Source: Carnobacterium_A sp047553015 (GTDB taxonomy: Bacteria; Bacillota; Bacilli; Lactobacillales; Carnobacteriaceae). From it: a stretch of DNA of 64,000 nucleotides. Of this stretch, positions 18,086-26,838 are shown piece after piece. The stretch lies in the NCBI RefSeq assembly GCF_047553015.1, contig NZ_CP180212.1:1364001-1428000 (forward strand). The letters are read 5' to 3'. The first letter of the stretch is position 1. Every line of letters starts with the position of its first letter. Under the pieces are notes generated by a model. It saw nothing but the letters and a program-made list of their open reading frames with translations, searched no databases and had not been told where the DNA came from. Made by a program: the position numbers and the translations under genes.

Positions 18086-19955
18086 CGGTAAACTCTCCTT
18101 CAGTACTTATTTTTTTTGAAGTGATTTCTTCTGTATCGATATTAAATGAGTCATTCTTTTCATTCGCAAAAGCTACGATTTCTGTTCTCAATTCTTCAAT
18201 CGTGCAATCATTCAAATGTTCCACGAATTCCATTACTTTATCGACTGCCATATCGGTTACTTTGCCAACAAATATCTTTTCAAAAACTTGTTCTGTTGTT
18301 TTTTCACTATCAATCATCAGTTCTTCATATAATTTTTCACCTGGTCGAATCCCAGCTTCAGTGATTTGGATTTCTTTTTCAGTAAAACCACTTAATTTAA
18401 CGACTTTTTTAGCTAGGTCAACAATCTTAACGGGTTCTCCCATATCCAAAATGAAGATTTCGCCACCTTGCGCTAAAGCTCCTGCTTGGATAACCAAACG
18501 ACTCGCTTCCGGAATGGTCATAAAGTAACGCGTCATTCGAAAGTCTGTAACCGTTACGGGACCACCGTTCCTAATTTGCTCTTTAAACAAAGGCACAACA
18601 CTTCCACGACTACCCAAGACATTTCCAAAACGCACAGCTGCGAACTTTGTTTTTCCTGGTTCATTTAAACCCGTGACAATCATTTCTGCAATCCGCTTCG
18701 TTGCGCCCATGACATTAGGAGGATTAACCGCTTTGTCCGTTGAAATCATCACAAAGTTCCCAACTCCAGCAGCTTTTGCAGCTTCAGCCATATTTTTTGT
18801 CCCATAAATATTATTCTTCACCGCTTCACGCGGATTGTATTCCATCATCGGCACATGCTTATGCGCTGCTGCATGGTAGACTCGTGCTGGTTGATACTCT
18901 TCCATAATATGAAAAATCCGTTTACGGTCACGAATATCTGCGATGATAGGCACAATCTCAATTGTTTTCCCAAACGCATTCTTTAACTCTTTGTCAATCA
19001 GATAGATAGAGTTTTCACCATGGCCTAATAAAATGATTCGTGCTGGTGAGAAACGCGCTATTTGACGGCAAATTTCGGAACCAATGGATCCACCGGCACC
19101 ACTGACTAAAATCGTTTTACCGACTAATTTAGTTGAAATTTGTTTCATATCTAATGTTACTTCTGCACGTCCCAACAAATCAACGACATCGATTTCTCTA
19201 AACTGACTAACAGATAATTTACCTTGTAAGACATCTTCAATAGAAGGCATCTGGTTGACCGTTACCTCTACTTGGTTACATAGATCTAAGATCCGTTCGT
19301 ATTCTTTGGGATCTAATGAGGGAATCGCAATCGTTACTTGTTCTACATGGTATTGTTTCACTAACAATGGAATATCGGCTATCTGGCCTAACACACGGAT
19401 ATCGTATAACAGCATATTGTGTTTAGATGCGTCATCATCTACTATACCTACTAACTTAACATCCGTATCATTTCGTTTTAAACTTCGAATTAAAATACTG
19501 CCACCATGTCCCGCACCAATAACTAGCGTGGGAATCTGACGTTCAATCCGATGACTATTTAATTTACGGTAATGATGCTCGTGATAAATGCGCCAGCCAA
19601 TGCGACTTCCCATAATGAAGAAGACTGAAAATAAATAACCGAGTAAAATAAATCGAAAGCTAACCGTTTGCCTCATGACTAAAAAAATACTGGCCGATAA
19701 AATATAGGCAGTCGTCACACAAACCCCAATGGTTAACGATTCTTTAATACTCGTGAAGCGATTAATTTTAGAGAATAAATTAAAATAAAAGGCTAACGTT
19801 AAATAAATAACAATAATTAGACCAACAAGTACGGTTAAGTTCTCAAAAGATAGCCCTATGTATGGATTTAAAAAGTAGTAAGTCATGATAGCTGATACTA
19901 CAATAGCCAGGCTGTCGTATCCTATTAAAATACTTCTTTTTATTGTTCTACTCAT
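18066..19955 (-). CDS. capD: Membrane-bound UDP-GlcNAc 4,6-dehydratase, CapD/WbpM-type
   Basis: The chosen start is the ATG at 19955 behind AAGAAGGGATAG, giving 629 residues; an in-frame start at 19979 is possible. Four transmembrane helices lie at about 8-28, 41-60, 78-95 and 101-118. They are followed by a CoA-binding-like Rossmann domain (TLVIGAGHGGS, 143-153) and the catalytic SDR domain with SGAGGSIG (285-292). The active site STDKAVNPPNVMGATK (405-420) uses methionine 416 in place of tyrosine, as in PglF, WbpM and CapD. It makes the 4-keto-6-deoxy intermediate for D-FucNAc. The adjacent phosphatase gene ends at 19976. Confidence 0.92.
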   Translation of the reverse strand: MSRTIKRSILIGYDSLAIVVSAIMTYYFLNPYIGLSFENLTVLVGLIIVIYLTLAFYFNLFSKINRFTSIKESLTIGVCVTTAYILSASIFLVMRQTVSFRFILLGYLFSVFFIMGSRIGWRIYHEHHYRKLNSHRIERQIPTLVIGAGHGGSILIRSLKRNDTDVKLVGIVDDDASKHNMLLYDIRVLGQIADIPLLVKQYHVEQVTIAIPSLDPKEYERILDLCNQVEVTVNQMPSIEDVLQGKLSVSQFREIDVVDLLGRAEVTLDMKQISTKLVGKTILVSGAGGSIGSEICRQIARFSPARIILLGHGENSIYLIDKELKNAFGKTIEIVPIIADIRDRKRIFHIMEEYQPARVYHAAAHKHVPMMEYNPREAVKNNIYGTKNMAEAAKAAGVGNFVMISTDKAVNPPNVMGATKRIAEMIVTGLNEPGKTKFAAVRFGNVLGSRGSVVPLFKEQIRNGGPVTVTDFRMTRYFMTIPEASRLVIQAGALAQGGEIFILDMGEPVKIVDLAKKVVKLSGFTEKEIQITEAGIRPGEKLYEELMIDSEKTTEQVFEKIFVGKVTDMAVDKVMEFVEHLNDCTIEELRTEIVAFANEKNDSFNIDTEEITSKKISTEGEFTDVHQVC

Positions 19956-19975
19956 TACTATCCCTTCTTTCTTTA

Positions 19976-20743
19976 TCAAAATATTCCTAGAAATTTTGCT
20001 TTTTTAATTTCAGTTGGCAAAGCGGGACTAATCTGTTCACCATTAATTAGGTCCTTGGTTACTTGTTTAAAATTCATGACTCTTTCTTTACCAAACTCTT
20101 TTTCTAACTTTTGATAAGCATCCTTCATATGAAAAGAACGCGTTGCAACATTATGTGCATCGGAAGCAATCAAATGAACTAGGTTCGCAGCGATTAATTC
20201 TTTACTAAACTGCTGGATTTTTTTCCCAAAAGTTCCTACATAACTTCCTGCTGTTACTTGCGCTAAAGCCCCTTTTTGAATCAAATTCAGGAGAATATCT
20301 GGATCTTTCAGTAACGCATGGTTTCGTTCTGGATGAACGATAATTGGCGTTACACCTGTTTTTTGTAAATTAAAAAATAAAGAGTCCGTATATGCGGGAA
20401 CTGTCGCAGTCGGGAACTCAATCATAAGGTACTGGTTGTCTTCATCAATAAATTGAATCCTGCCTTCGGCAATATCTTGCATCAACTCGCCAACAATCCG
20501 GACTTCTTGCCCTGCAAATAGCGTTAAGGGAATCCCTCTATCATCTAATTCTTTTTGAACTAGCTTGACAGCTTGTACAATCGCCTCTTTTTCGTTTGTC
20601 CAACGGCCGTTTTTATAGTGAGGGGTCGCCAAGACATGAGTTATGCCTTCAGCGACAGCTAAACGAGCCATCGCAATAGAGTCCTCTAATGTTTTTGCAC
20701 CATCATCGATGCCAGGTAGGATGTGACAATGCAAATCAATCAT
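19976..20743 (-). CDS. cpsB: Tyrosine-protein phosphatase, PHP family (CpsB/CapC)
   Basis: A 255-residue manganese-dependent phosphatase with the PHP signature MIDLHCHILPGIDDGA at residues 1-16, a second metal motif ATPHYKNGRW (about 40-49), IVHPERNHAL (about 135-144) and ASDAHN (about 194-199). It dephosphorylates the tyrosine cluster of the neighbouring kinase and so controls chain length and output. It lies ten bases after the kinase gene. Length and all motifs fit CpsB/Wzh and S. aureus CapC. Confidence 0.93.
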   Translation of the reverse strand: MIDLHCHILPGIDDGAKTLEDSIAMARLAVAEGITHVLATPHYKNGRWTNEKEAIVQAVKLVQKELDDRGIPLTLFAGQEVRIVGELMQDIAEGRIQFIDEDNQYLMIEFPTATVPAYTDSLFFNLQKTGVTPIIVHPERNHALLKDPDILLNLIQKGALAQVTAGSYVGTFGKKIQQFSKELIAANLVHLIASDAHNVATRSFHMKDAYQKLEKEFGKERVMNFKQVTKDLINGEQISPALPTEIKKAKFLGIF

Positions 20744-20753
20744 ATGAACGCTC

Positions 20754-21452
20754 CTATTCTCCGTAGTAATGGTAGTACGTGTCTTGTGCTAATTCTACGC
20801 GATTAAAGATGACACCAATTATGTTAGCATGCACCATCGCTAGTAATTCTTTTGATTTTTTTACCATTTCTTTGTCTGCTACACCTTTATTAACCACAAA
20901 AAGTGTGCCATCTACTTTACTAGCCATAACTTGTGCATCTGTTACCGCAATAACTGGTGGTGTATCAAAAATAATCAAATCAAAAATTTCTTCTAGTTCT
21001 TTAATAAGCAGTGTCATTTTATTAGAAGCTAACAGTTCTGAAGGATTCGGTGGAATAATACCACTGGTAATAATGTACAACCCTTCGGTTGGCATCCGAT
21101 GAGCAATGTCTTTGATTGCTGCATCTTTTTCTGTTAACAACGTCGTTAACCCATCTTGATTGGGCAATTTAAACGTTTTGTGAACAGTTGGTTTGCGCAT
21201 ATCTGCATCTACTAATAAAACACGCTTGCCTTGCATTGCCATCGTAACCGCTAAGTTAGCAGAAACCGTTGATTTCCCTGCTCCTGGAGCAGCTGATGTT
21301 ACCAATAATGTTTTTAATTCCTTGTCCACCATTGAAAATTGAATGTTTGTCCGAATGGTTCTGAATTGTTCTGCTATAACCGAACTCGGTCGAGTCAAGG
21401 TAATTAAACTAGGTCGTTCGATAGTTGTTTTTATTTTTTTGTTTTTAAACAT
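20754..21452 (-). CDS. cpsD: Capsular tyrosine kinase (CpsD/Wze)
   Basis: A BY-kinase of 232 residues with Walker A TSAAPGAGKST (52-62), Walker A' VLLVDADMRKP (78-88) and Walker B LIIFDTPP. The C-terminal tyrosine cluster ends the protein as YYHYYGE, the autophosphorylation site removed by CpsB. It needs the membrane adaptor encoded next to it (21464-22201), the Gram-positive split arrangement. A proline-rich N-terminus (SLITLTRPSS) is as in other CpsD proteins. Confidence 0.94.
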   Translation of the reverse strand: MFKNKKIKTTIERPSLITLTRPSSVIAEQFRTIRTNIQFSMVDKELKTLLVTSAAPGAGKSTVSANLAVTMAMQGKRVLLVDADMRKPTVHKTFKLPNQDGLTTLLTEKDAAIKDIAHRMPTEGLYIITSGIIPPNPSELLASNKMTLLIKELEEIFDLIIFDTPPVIAVTDAQVMASKVDGTLFVVNKGVADKEMVKKSKELLAMVHANIIGVIFNRVELAQDTYYHYYGE

Positions 21453-21463
21453 CTTTTCACCTC

Positions 21464-22201
21464 TTAGACTCTACTCTGAGTTCTTTTCTTATTTTTTTGT
21501 TTAAATGTCTCTAGCTTAGATTCCAACTCATCGCGTGTCATTTCAGAAACGCTGCCTAGAATTGGCCAGCCAACTTCTTCTGTGATAAAGCGCTCATCAC
21601 GAATTGATTTATCCATAAACTCTAATAAAAAGGCTACTCCAACACCAAGCATTAGACCAACCAATAACCCAATGACTAGGTTTAGCAGGTTATTAGGTGA
21701 AATTTGATTTTCATTTGGGATAGCTTCAGAAATAATCGTCACGTTTTCAACGTTCATAATGTTGCCAATTTCATTTTGAAACGTCATTGTTACTTCATTC
21801 GCTATCTCAGCTGCTGTAACCGGACTAACATCCGTTACCTTTAAAGAGAAGACTTGGGAGTTATCTTGAGTCAAAATCTCAATTTTTTCTGCTAGTTGAG
21901 CAGGAGTTAGGTCAGATGTCAACTTTTTGCTGACAGGATCTAAGATAACCGGCCCTTTGATAATATCTTTATATGTATTAATCATTTGCACATTTGTGTT
22001 GATATCCGTTAACTGAATCCCTTCAGTTGATTCTGTTTTACGATTGACTAATAGTTGAGCTGTTGAACTGTATTGTGGTGTTGCAATAAAGAAAGTGAAG
22101 ATGGCTGCTGCTAATAGCATCACTAATCCAGCACTTGCTATCAATGTCTTTCTTTTCTTTAAAATAGCGAACAATTCCACTAAACTGATTTCTTCTTCCA
22201 T
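21464..22201 (-). CDS. cpsC: Chain-length determinant / kinase adaptor (Wzd, CpsC)
   Basis: A 245-residue Wzz-family protein with two transmembrane helices (about 19-39 and 176-200) flanking an extracytoplasmic domain, and a short cytoplasmic tail that activates CpsD. First gene of the capsule operon, with TAGGAGGAAACA directly before the ATG and an extended -10 promoter about 60 bp upstream. It is the only such regulator in the window although three Wzy candidates are present. Confidence 0.92.
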   Translation of the reverse strand: MEEEISLVELFAILKKRKTLIASAGLVMLLAAAIFTFFIATPQYSSTAQLLVNRKTESTEGIQLTDINTNVQMINTYKDIIKGPVILDPVSKKLTSDLTPAQLAEKIEILTQDNSQVFSLKVTDVSPVTAAEIANEVTMTFQNEIGNIMNVENVTIISEAIPNENQISPNNLLNLVIGLLVGLMLGVGVAFLLEFMDKSIRDERFITEEVGWPILGSVSEMTRDELESKLETFKQKNKKRTQSRV

Positions 22202-22258
22202 TGTTTCCTCCTACAAAATCTTTTTAATTGTTTGTTTTTTTCCTTTAAATTATGACTC

Positions 22259-22292
22259 TGCAATTATAGCATAATACATAGATGTTTTGTTA
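22259..22292 (-). promoter_or_regulatory. Extended -10 promoter of the capsule operon
   Basis: Reading leftward, TATAAT occupies 22268-22263 and is preceded by TGC (22271-22269), an extended -10. The surrounding string ATTATGCTATAATTGC recurs almost exactly before legB. No good -35 box is seen. It lies about 62 bp before the cpsC start. Confidence 0.6.
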
Positions 22293-22344
22293 TTTAATTT
22301 TTAAATAAGCTAGCATTTCCTTTTTTGTCTAGTTTTATCCTTCT

Positions 22345-23493
22345 TTATTTGTTCTTAAAATTTTCTGGTCTTTCCTTATTTTGGCCAAATTCATATGCTA
22401 AAACATCTAAGATACGCTTAGCAGCTGTGCCATCGCCATAAGGATTGTTTGCTGCTGCCATTTTTTTATGTATCTCAGCATTGTCTAACACTTGTTTCAT
22501 GGCATCTAAGACGTCTTCCGTTTTTGTTCCGACTAGTTTCAAGGTCCCAGCAGCAACGCCTTCTGGACGTTCAGTCGTCTCTCTCAATACCAGTACCGGC
22601 ACACCTAATGATGGTGCTTCTTCTTGGACTCCACCTGAATCACTCATAATAAAATAACTTTTAGCTGCAATGTTATGAAAATCAATCACATCTAAAGGGT
22701 TAATCAGATGAATGCGCGGATGATTGCCTAATTCTTTAGCTGCTAATTCTTGCACGACAGGATTTAACTGAACAGGATAAACCACTTCTATGTCAGGATA
22801 AGTATCGACAACTTTTCGAACAGCTTTAAAGACCCGTTCCATTGGCTCACCTTGATTTTCTCTGCGGTGCATAGTCAGTAAGATTAAACGATTGTCTTCT
22901 GATAGTTTATCTAGCACATCGTGGTGATAATTTGTCTGGATGGTTTCTTTGAGTGCATCGATGGCTGTATTCCCAGTAATATAAATATGTTCTTCAGAAT
23001 GATTTTCTTTCAACAAATTTGCAACACTTTCTTTGGTTGGAGCAAAATAAAGATCAGATAAAACATCGGTCACTTGGCGATTCATTTCTTCTGGAAAAGG
23101 CGACTGCTTATTCCAAGTCCTAAGTCCTGCCTCTACATGACCAACTTTTATTTGATTGTAAAAAGCAGATAATCCTGCTGCAAAAGTAGTTGTTGTATCC
23201 CCATGGACTAAGACGATATCGGGCCGTTCTTTTTTCATCACGTCTTCCATCCCTATTAAGACATTCGCTGTAATTTGAGCTAGTGTTTGTCGCTCTTTCA
23301 TCACATCTAAATCGTAATCTGGTTGAATAGCAAAAATAGCTAACACTTGATCAAGCATTTGTCGGTGTTGAGCGGTTACTACAACAACTGATTCAAATTG
23401 GTCTGAACGCCGCTTCAATTCTAAAACGACTGGTGCCATTTTAATGGCTTCCGGTCTTGTTCCAAAGACAGTCATGACTTTTATTTTTTTCAT
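22345..23493 (-). CDS. mnaA: UDP-GlcNAc 2-epimerase, non-hydrolysing (second copy)
   Basis: Makes UDP-ManNAc. The start is taken at the ATG at 23493 behind AAAGGG, giving 382 residues; in-frame starts up to 23550 fall in or near a terminator. It has all main motifs (GTRPEAIK, HGDTTTT, HVEAGLRT, MHRREN, DSGGVQEEAP) but reads VQLNP where the first copy has IHLNP: residue 242 is glutamine instead of the histidine of the allosteric site. Base composition is less AT-rich than the 3705-4847 copy. It stands between the galU terminator and the capsule operon promoter. It probably supplies UDP-ManNAc for the TagA-type linkage unit at 27929-28666 as well as for capsule. Confidence 0.92.
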   Translation of the reverse strand: MKKIKVMTVFGTRPEAIKMAPVVLELKRRSDQFESVVVVTAQHRQMLDQVLAIFAIQPDYDLDVMKERQTLAQITANVLIGMEDVMKKERPDIVLVHGDTTTTFAAGLSAFYNQIKVGHVEAGLRTWNKQSPFPEEMNRQVTDVLSDLYFAPTKESVANLLKENHSEEHIYITGNTAIDALKETIQTNYHHDVLDKLSEDNRLILLTMHRRENQGEPMERVFKAVRKVVDTYPDIEVVYPVQLNPVVQELAAKELGNHPRIHLINPLDVIDFHNIAAKSYFIMSDSGGVQEEAPSLGVPVLVLRETTERPEGVAAGTLKLVGTKTEDVLDAMKQVLDNAEIHKKMAAANNPYGDGTAAKRILDVLAYEFGQNKERPENFKNK

Positions 23494-23535
23494 CTGAATA
23501 CGCCCTTTCTCTAACATTGTTTTAGCTAGATACCT

Positions 23536-23580
23536 TAAAAAGCAAAGCATAACCCATCAGACATTGGTTATGCTTTCTTT
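23536..23580 (-). terminator. Intrinsic terminator after galU
   Basis: An 11-bp stem (AAAGCATAACC at 23544-23554 with GGTTATGCTTT at 23566-23576) and 11-base loop is flanked by A and T runs, so it can work in both directions. On the minus strand it lies directly behind the galU stop codon. Confidence 0.8.
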
Positions 23581-23581
23581 T

Positions 23582-24466
23582 TTATTTTGTTTCTCGTAAT
23601 TCTTTGCTTAGTTGAATCAAGTAGTGTTTTAAGTTGTCTTTTACTTCAGGGTGTTCTAAACCATATTCAATACTGGTAGTCATGTAACCAAATTTATCTC
23701 CGACATCGTAGCGGATGCCTTTGTATTCATGAGCCAATACTTTTTGCGTTTTATTTAACGCTTCAATGGCATCCGTTAGTTGGACTTCATTGCCCGCACC
23801 TGGTTCTTGTTTTTCTAGCATCTCAAAAATCTCAGGCGTTAATAAGTAACGGCCAATAATCGCTAAGTCACTTGGCGCATCTTCAGCTTTTGGCTTTTCA
23901 ACAAACTGATTTACTTCATATAATCCTTCTGCTAGCTTTTTAGCTGGGTCAACAATACCATACTTTGACGTTTCTTCATACGGTACACGCATCGTTGCTA
24001 GTACTGACGAGCCAGTTTCTTCATACCGGTTCATCAACTGCTTTGTTAAGGGTATCTCGTCTTTCATCATATCATCGCCTAATAAAACGATAAACGGCTC
24101 GTTCCCGACAAAACTTTTTGCATGTAAGACCGCGTCGCCTAACCCTTTAGGATAAGATTGACGAATGAAATGCAATTTAATTTTAGTCGTACTCTCTATT
24201 AGCTTTAACAAGTCCCATTTTTCTTTACTAACTAAATTTTGTTCCAATTCAAAATTCGAATCAAAATGATCTTCAATCGAACGTTTAGCTCTTCCCGTTA
24301 CAACCAGTATTTCTTCAATCCCTGATTCAATCGCTTCTTCTACGATAAATTGAATCGTTGGTTTATCCACGATTGGCAACATTTCTTTAGCCATTGCTTT
24401 TGTTGCTGGTAAAAAACGTGTTCCCAATCCAGCTGCTGGGATGACAGCTTTTCTAACTTTTTGCAT
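23582..24466 (-). CDS. galU: UTP-glucose-1-phosphate uridylyltransferase
   Basis: Makes UDP-glucose from glucose-1-phosphate and UTP. The 294 residues start with KAVIPAAGLGTRFLPATK (6-23), carrying the GxGTRxxPxTK nucleotide-binding signature, then KEMLPIVDKPTIQFIVEEA, LGDD (about 128-131) and VEKP (about 190-193). It has its own hairpin terminators before and behind (24493-24533 and 23536-23580) and GGAGGAGC before the ATG. Likely general envelope precursor supply rather than capsule-specific. Confidence 0.95.
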   Translation of the reverse strand: MQKVRKAVIPAAGLGTRFLPATKAMAKEMLPIVDKPTIQFIVEEAIESGIEEILVVTGRAKRSIEDHFDSNFELEQNLVSKEKWDLLKLIESTTKIKLHFIRQSYPKGLGDAVLHAKSFVGNEPFIVLLGDDMMKDEIPLTKQLMNRYEETGSSVLATMRVPYEETSKYGIVDPAKKLAEGLYEVNQFVEKPKAEDAPSDLAIIGRYLLTPEIFEMLEKQEPGAGNEVQLTDAIEALNKTQKVLAHEYKGIRYDVGDKFGYMTTSIEYGLEHPEVKDNLKHYLIQLSKELRETK

Positions 24467-24492
24467 GTGAGCTCCTCCAATAAGTATCTTAT

Positions 24493-24533
24493 GTAAAAAA
24501 AGACAGTTGGCAAAGTTGCCAACGCCTTTTTTC
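24493..24533 (-). terminator. Intrinsic terminator after galE
   Basis: GTTGGCA and TGCCAAC (24506-24523) form a tight hairpin flanked by A-rich and T-rich runs on both sides, just behind the galE stop at 24553. Confidence 0.8.
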
Positions 24534-24552
24534 TATTCTAATCGTTGATTGG

Positions 24553-25563
24553 TTAGTCGTAGCCTATCGGATTTTCTGATTGCCACTTCCATGAATCACG
24601 ACACATTTCCTTTAGGTCGTGTGTTGCTGTCCAGTGCAATTCTTTAGCTGCTTTTGTCGCATCAGAATAACACGTACCAATATCTCCTGGACGTCTTTCC
24701 ATCATCGTATAGGGAACTTTTTGACCAGTTGCTTCTTCGAAATTGTTGACAACATCTAAGACGCTATAGCCCATACCTGTCCCTAAGTTATACGCTTGGA
24801 TTTCTTGTGTTTCTAAAACTTTTTCAACGGCTTTTAAGTGGCCTTTGGCTAGGTCAACAACGTGAATGTAATCCCGTACACCTGTACCATCTGGTGTGTC
24901 ATAATCGTTACCAAAAACACTTAATGCTTCACGTTTGCCAACCGCTACTTGTGTGATAAAAGGCATCAAATTATTGGGGATACCATTTGGATCTTCGCCG
25001 ATACGACCACTTTCGTGTGCACCAATCGGATTGAAGTAACGCAATAACGCAATACTCCAAGTATTATCGGCTTTATAGACGTCTTGTAAGATTTGTTCAA
25101 TCATCATTTTAGTTGTGCCATACGGATTAGTTGTGCTTAATGGCAAGTCTTCTGTTAAGGGGGAAGTATTGTTCATCCCGTATACTGTAGCAGAAGAACT
25201 AAAGACCATTTTCTTCACGTTGTATTGCTGCATTAACTCCGCTAAGACAAACGTCCCCGTTAAGTTGTTGTGGTAATAGCTTAATGGCTTCGCAACTGAT
25301 TCGCCCACTGCTTTATAACCCGCAAAATGAATCACAGCTTCTAGGTCATAAGCTTGGAAGACTTTTTCAAGTGCTGGCTTGTCTAGGATGTTCACTTCAT
25401 GGAAACTAAAGACTTTTCCAGTAATTTCTTTGATGCGATTTAATACTTCTGGTTTGCTATTTGAATAGTCGTCTACTATCACGACTTCATAGCCTGCATT
25501 TAACAATTCTACGGTTGTGTGGCTTCCGATGTATCCGGCACCACCTGTAACGAGTATAGCCAT
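24553..25563 (-). CDS. galE: UDP-glucose 4-epimerase
   Basis: Interconverts UDP-glucose and UDP-galactose (possibly also the GlcNAc/GalNAc forms). The 336 residues have the NAD motif GGAGYIGSH (7-15), SSSATVYG (about 122-129) and the catalytic YGTTK (about 148-152). GGAG lies seven bases before the ATG at 25563. It has its own promoter (25622-25650) and terminator and is not joined to galK or galT, so it serves surface polymer synthesis rather than galactose catabolism. Confidence 0.94.
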   Translation of the reverse strand: MAILVTGGAGYIGSHTTVELLNAGYEVVIVDDYSNSKPEVLNRIKEITGKVFSFHEVNILDKPALEKVFQAYDLEAVIHFAGYKAVGESVAKPLSYYHNNLTGTFVLAELMQQYNVKKMVFSSSATVYGMNNTSPLTEDLPLSTTNPYGTTKMMIEQILQDVYKADNTWSIALLRYFNPIGAHESGRIGEDPNGIPNNLMPFITQVAVGKREALSVFGNDYDTPDGTGVRDYIHVVDLAKGHLKAVEKVLETQEIQAYNLGTGMGYSVLDVVNNFEEATGQKVPYTMMERRPGDIGTCYSDATKAAKELHWTATHDLKEMCRDSWKWQSENPIGYD

Positions 25564-25621
25564 TTAAACGCTCCTCTGATTTGTATTTATTTGTATTTAT
25601 TAGTGACTTGTTTCCTTTACA

Positions 25622-25650
25622 ATCATAATATACAACGAGATAAATAACAA
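25622..25650 (-). promoter_or_regulatory. Promoter of galE
   Basis: On the minus strand TTGTTA (25650-25645), a 17-base spacer and TATGAT (25627-25622) form a sigma-A-like promoter about 60 bp before the galE start. Confidence 0.55.
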
Positions 25651-25701
25651 TCTTAATCGGTTGTTTTACTTAAAATCTTCCGCTTAGCTTGAATTCCATA
25701 C

Positions 25702-25735
25702 AAAAAAAGGCAACTCTTAAAAAAGTTGCCTCTCC
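25702..25735 (-). terminator. Intrinsic terminator after the LytR-CpsA-Psr gene
   Basis: GGCAACT (25709-25715) pairs with AGTTGCC (25724-25730) and is followed on the minus strand by TTTTTTT, directly behind the stop codon at 25743. Confidence 0.85.
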
Positions 25736-25742
25736 CTTGTTT

Positions 25743-26711
25743 TTATTCTATTTCAAGCTGTTCTTTTAGTAAGGTAGAAACACGGCTCAATTCTTCTTCA
25801 GAAACCTGTTGGTAAGAAATACCATCCAACGTGATTCCTTCACCTTTTAACTGGATTTGTTCGATAGTACTGGTAGCTGAACGGTATTTGCTAAAAATAT
25901 CAACCATATCTTCAAACGCTAGGTTGGTTTGCAAGTTATTTTCCATCGTACCTAAGACATCTTTGTAATTGGTAATAGTAGAAAAAGTCGCAGCTTTTTT
26001 AACGATTGCCTCAAGAACTTGGCGCTGTCTTTTTTGACGGCCATAATCCCCTTCAGGATCTTCATAACGCATTCTAGAAAAAGCTAAAGCTTCTGCTCCG
26101 GCAAGAGTCTTTGCTTGGCCTTCGATGAATGAATAGCCATCGTAATCAAACGTTAAGGGACTTGTGACGTTAACACCACCAACCGTATCAACAAGATCTT
26201 GAATCCCTTGCATATTCACTTCTACATAATAATCAATCGGAATATCGACTAATTTTTGGACGGTATTCATTGCCATTGCTGTTCCACCAAAAGCATAAGC
26301 ATGGTTGATTTTATCCATTGTGCCCTTGCCTACAATTTCTGTATAGGTGTCTCGGGGAATGCTGACAATCTTAGACGTATTGGTTCTAGGGTTAATGGTC
26401 ATCACCATCATTGTATCTGAACGCCCTTGTTCTGTTCGCCCTAAATCTCCTGTGTCTACACCTAACATCAAGACTGAGAATGAGTCACTCTTGTCAATAT
26501 TAACAGGACTCTTTCTCACTTCTTCTTTGTCGTCAACATTTTTATAAATCTTTTCCGTTGTCCCAGCAACATCGCTGTAAACTTTCCAGATAACTAATCC
26601 AAAAATAACGAGTAAAGCAACAACGAGTGCTAAGACAATTTTTAGACCTTTTTTACTCTTTTTAGACCCTTTTTTAGTGTTCTTACTAACATCTGAACGT
26701 GACTTAGCCAT
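25743..26711 (-). CDS. LytR-CpsA-Psr family glycopolymer transferase
   Basis: A membrane-anchored enzyme that attaches undecaprenyl-linked glycopolymers to peptidoglycan outside the membrane. The 322 residues have a lysine-rich cytoplasmic N-terminus, one transmembrane helix (about 25-46), and the extracytoplasmic LCP domain with MLGVDTGD (about 83-90), GRSDTMMVMTINP (about 96-108), SIPRDTY (about 116-122), INHAYAFGG and the conserved RMRYED-x-GDYGRQKRQ stretch near residues 215-230. It is monocistronic with a clear promoter and terminator. It could serve any of the polymers encoded here or wall teichoic acid. Confidence 0.93.
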   Translation of the reverse strand: MAKSRSDVSKNTKKGSKKSKKGLKIVLALVVALLVIFGLVIWKVYSDVAGTTEKIYKNVDDKEEVRKSPVNIDKSDSFSVLMLGVDTGDLGRTEQGRSDTMMVMTINPRTNTSKIVSIPRDTYTEIVGKGTMDKINHAYAFGGTAMAMNTVQKLVDIPIDYYVEVNMQGIQDLVDTVGGVNVTSPLTFDYDGYSFIEGQAKTLAGAEALAFSRMRYEDPEGDYGRQKRQRQVLEAIVKKAATFSTITNYKDVLGTMENNLQTNLAFEDMVDIFSKYRSATSTIEQIQLKGEGITLDGISYQQVSEEELSRVSTLLKEQLEIE

Positions 26712-26757
26712 TAATCTTTCCTCCTATTGGTTCTTTTTTCCTTATTCCTGTTTTTCT

Positions 26758-26785
26758 ATTGTATCAGTCGTTTCATTATTTGCAA
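26758..26785 (-). promoter_or_regulatory. Promoter of the LytR-CpsA-Psr gene
   Basis: TTGCAA (26785-26780), a 16-base spacer and TACAAT (26763-26758), with TGA in front giving an extended -10, lie about 47 bp before the gene start on the minus strand. Confidence 0.6.
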
Positions 26786-26838
26786 TTTATTTACACGAAC
26801 AGGACAATAAAATTGAACAACTGATGTCTTATCGTTTT

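Noticed and set aside
23582..25563. galE and galU as a galactose (Leloir) utilisation operon
   Set aside because: There is no galK, galT or galM; each gene has its own terminator and the setting is surface-polymer synthesis.
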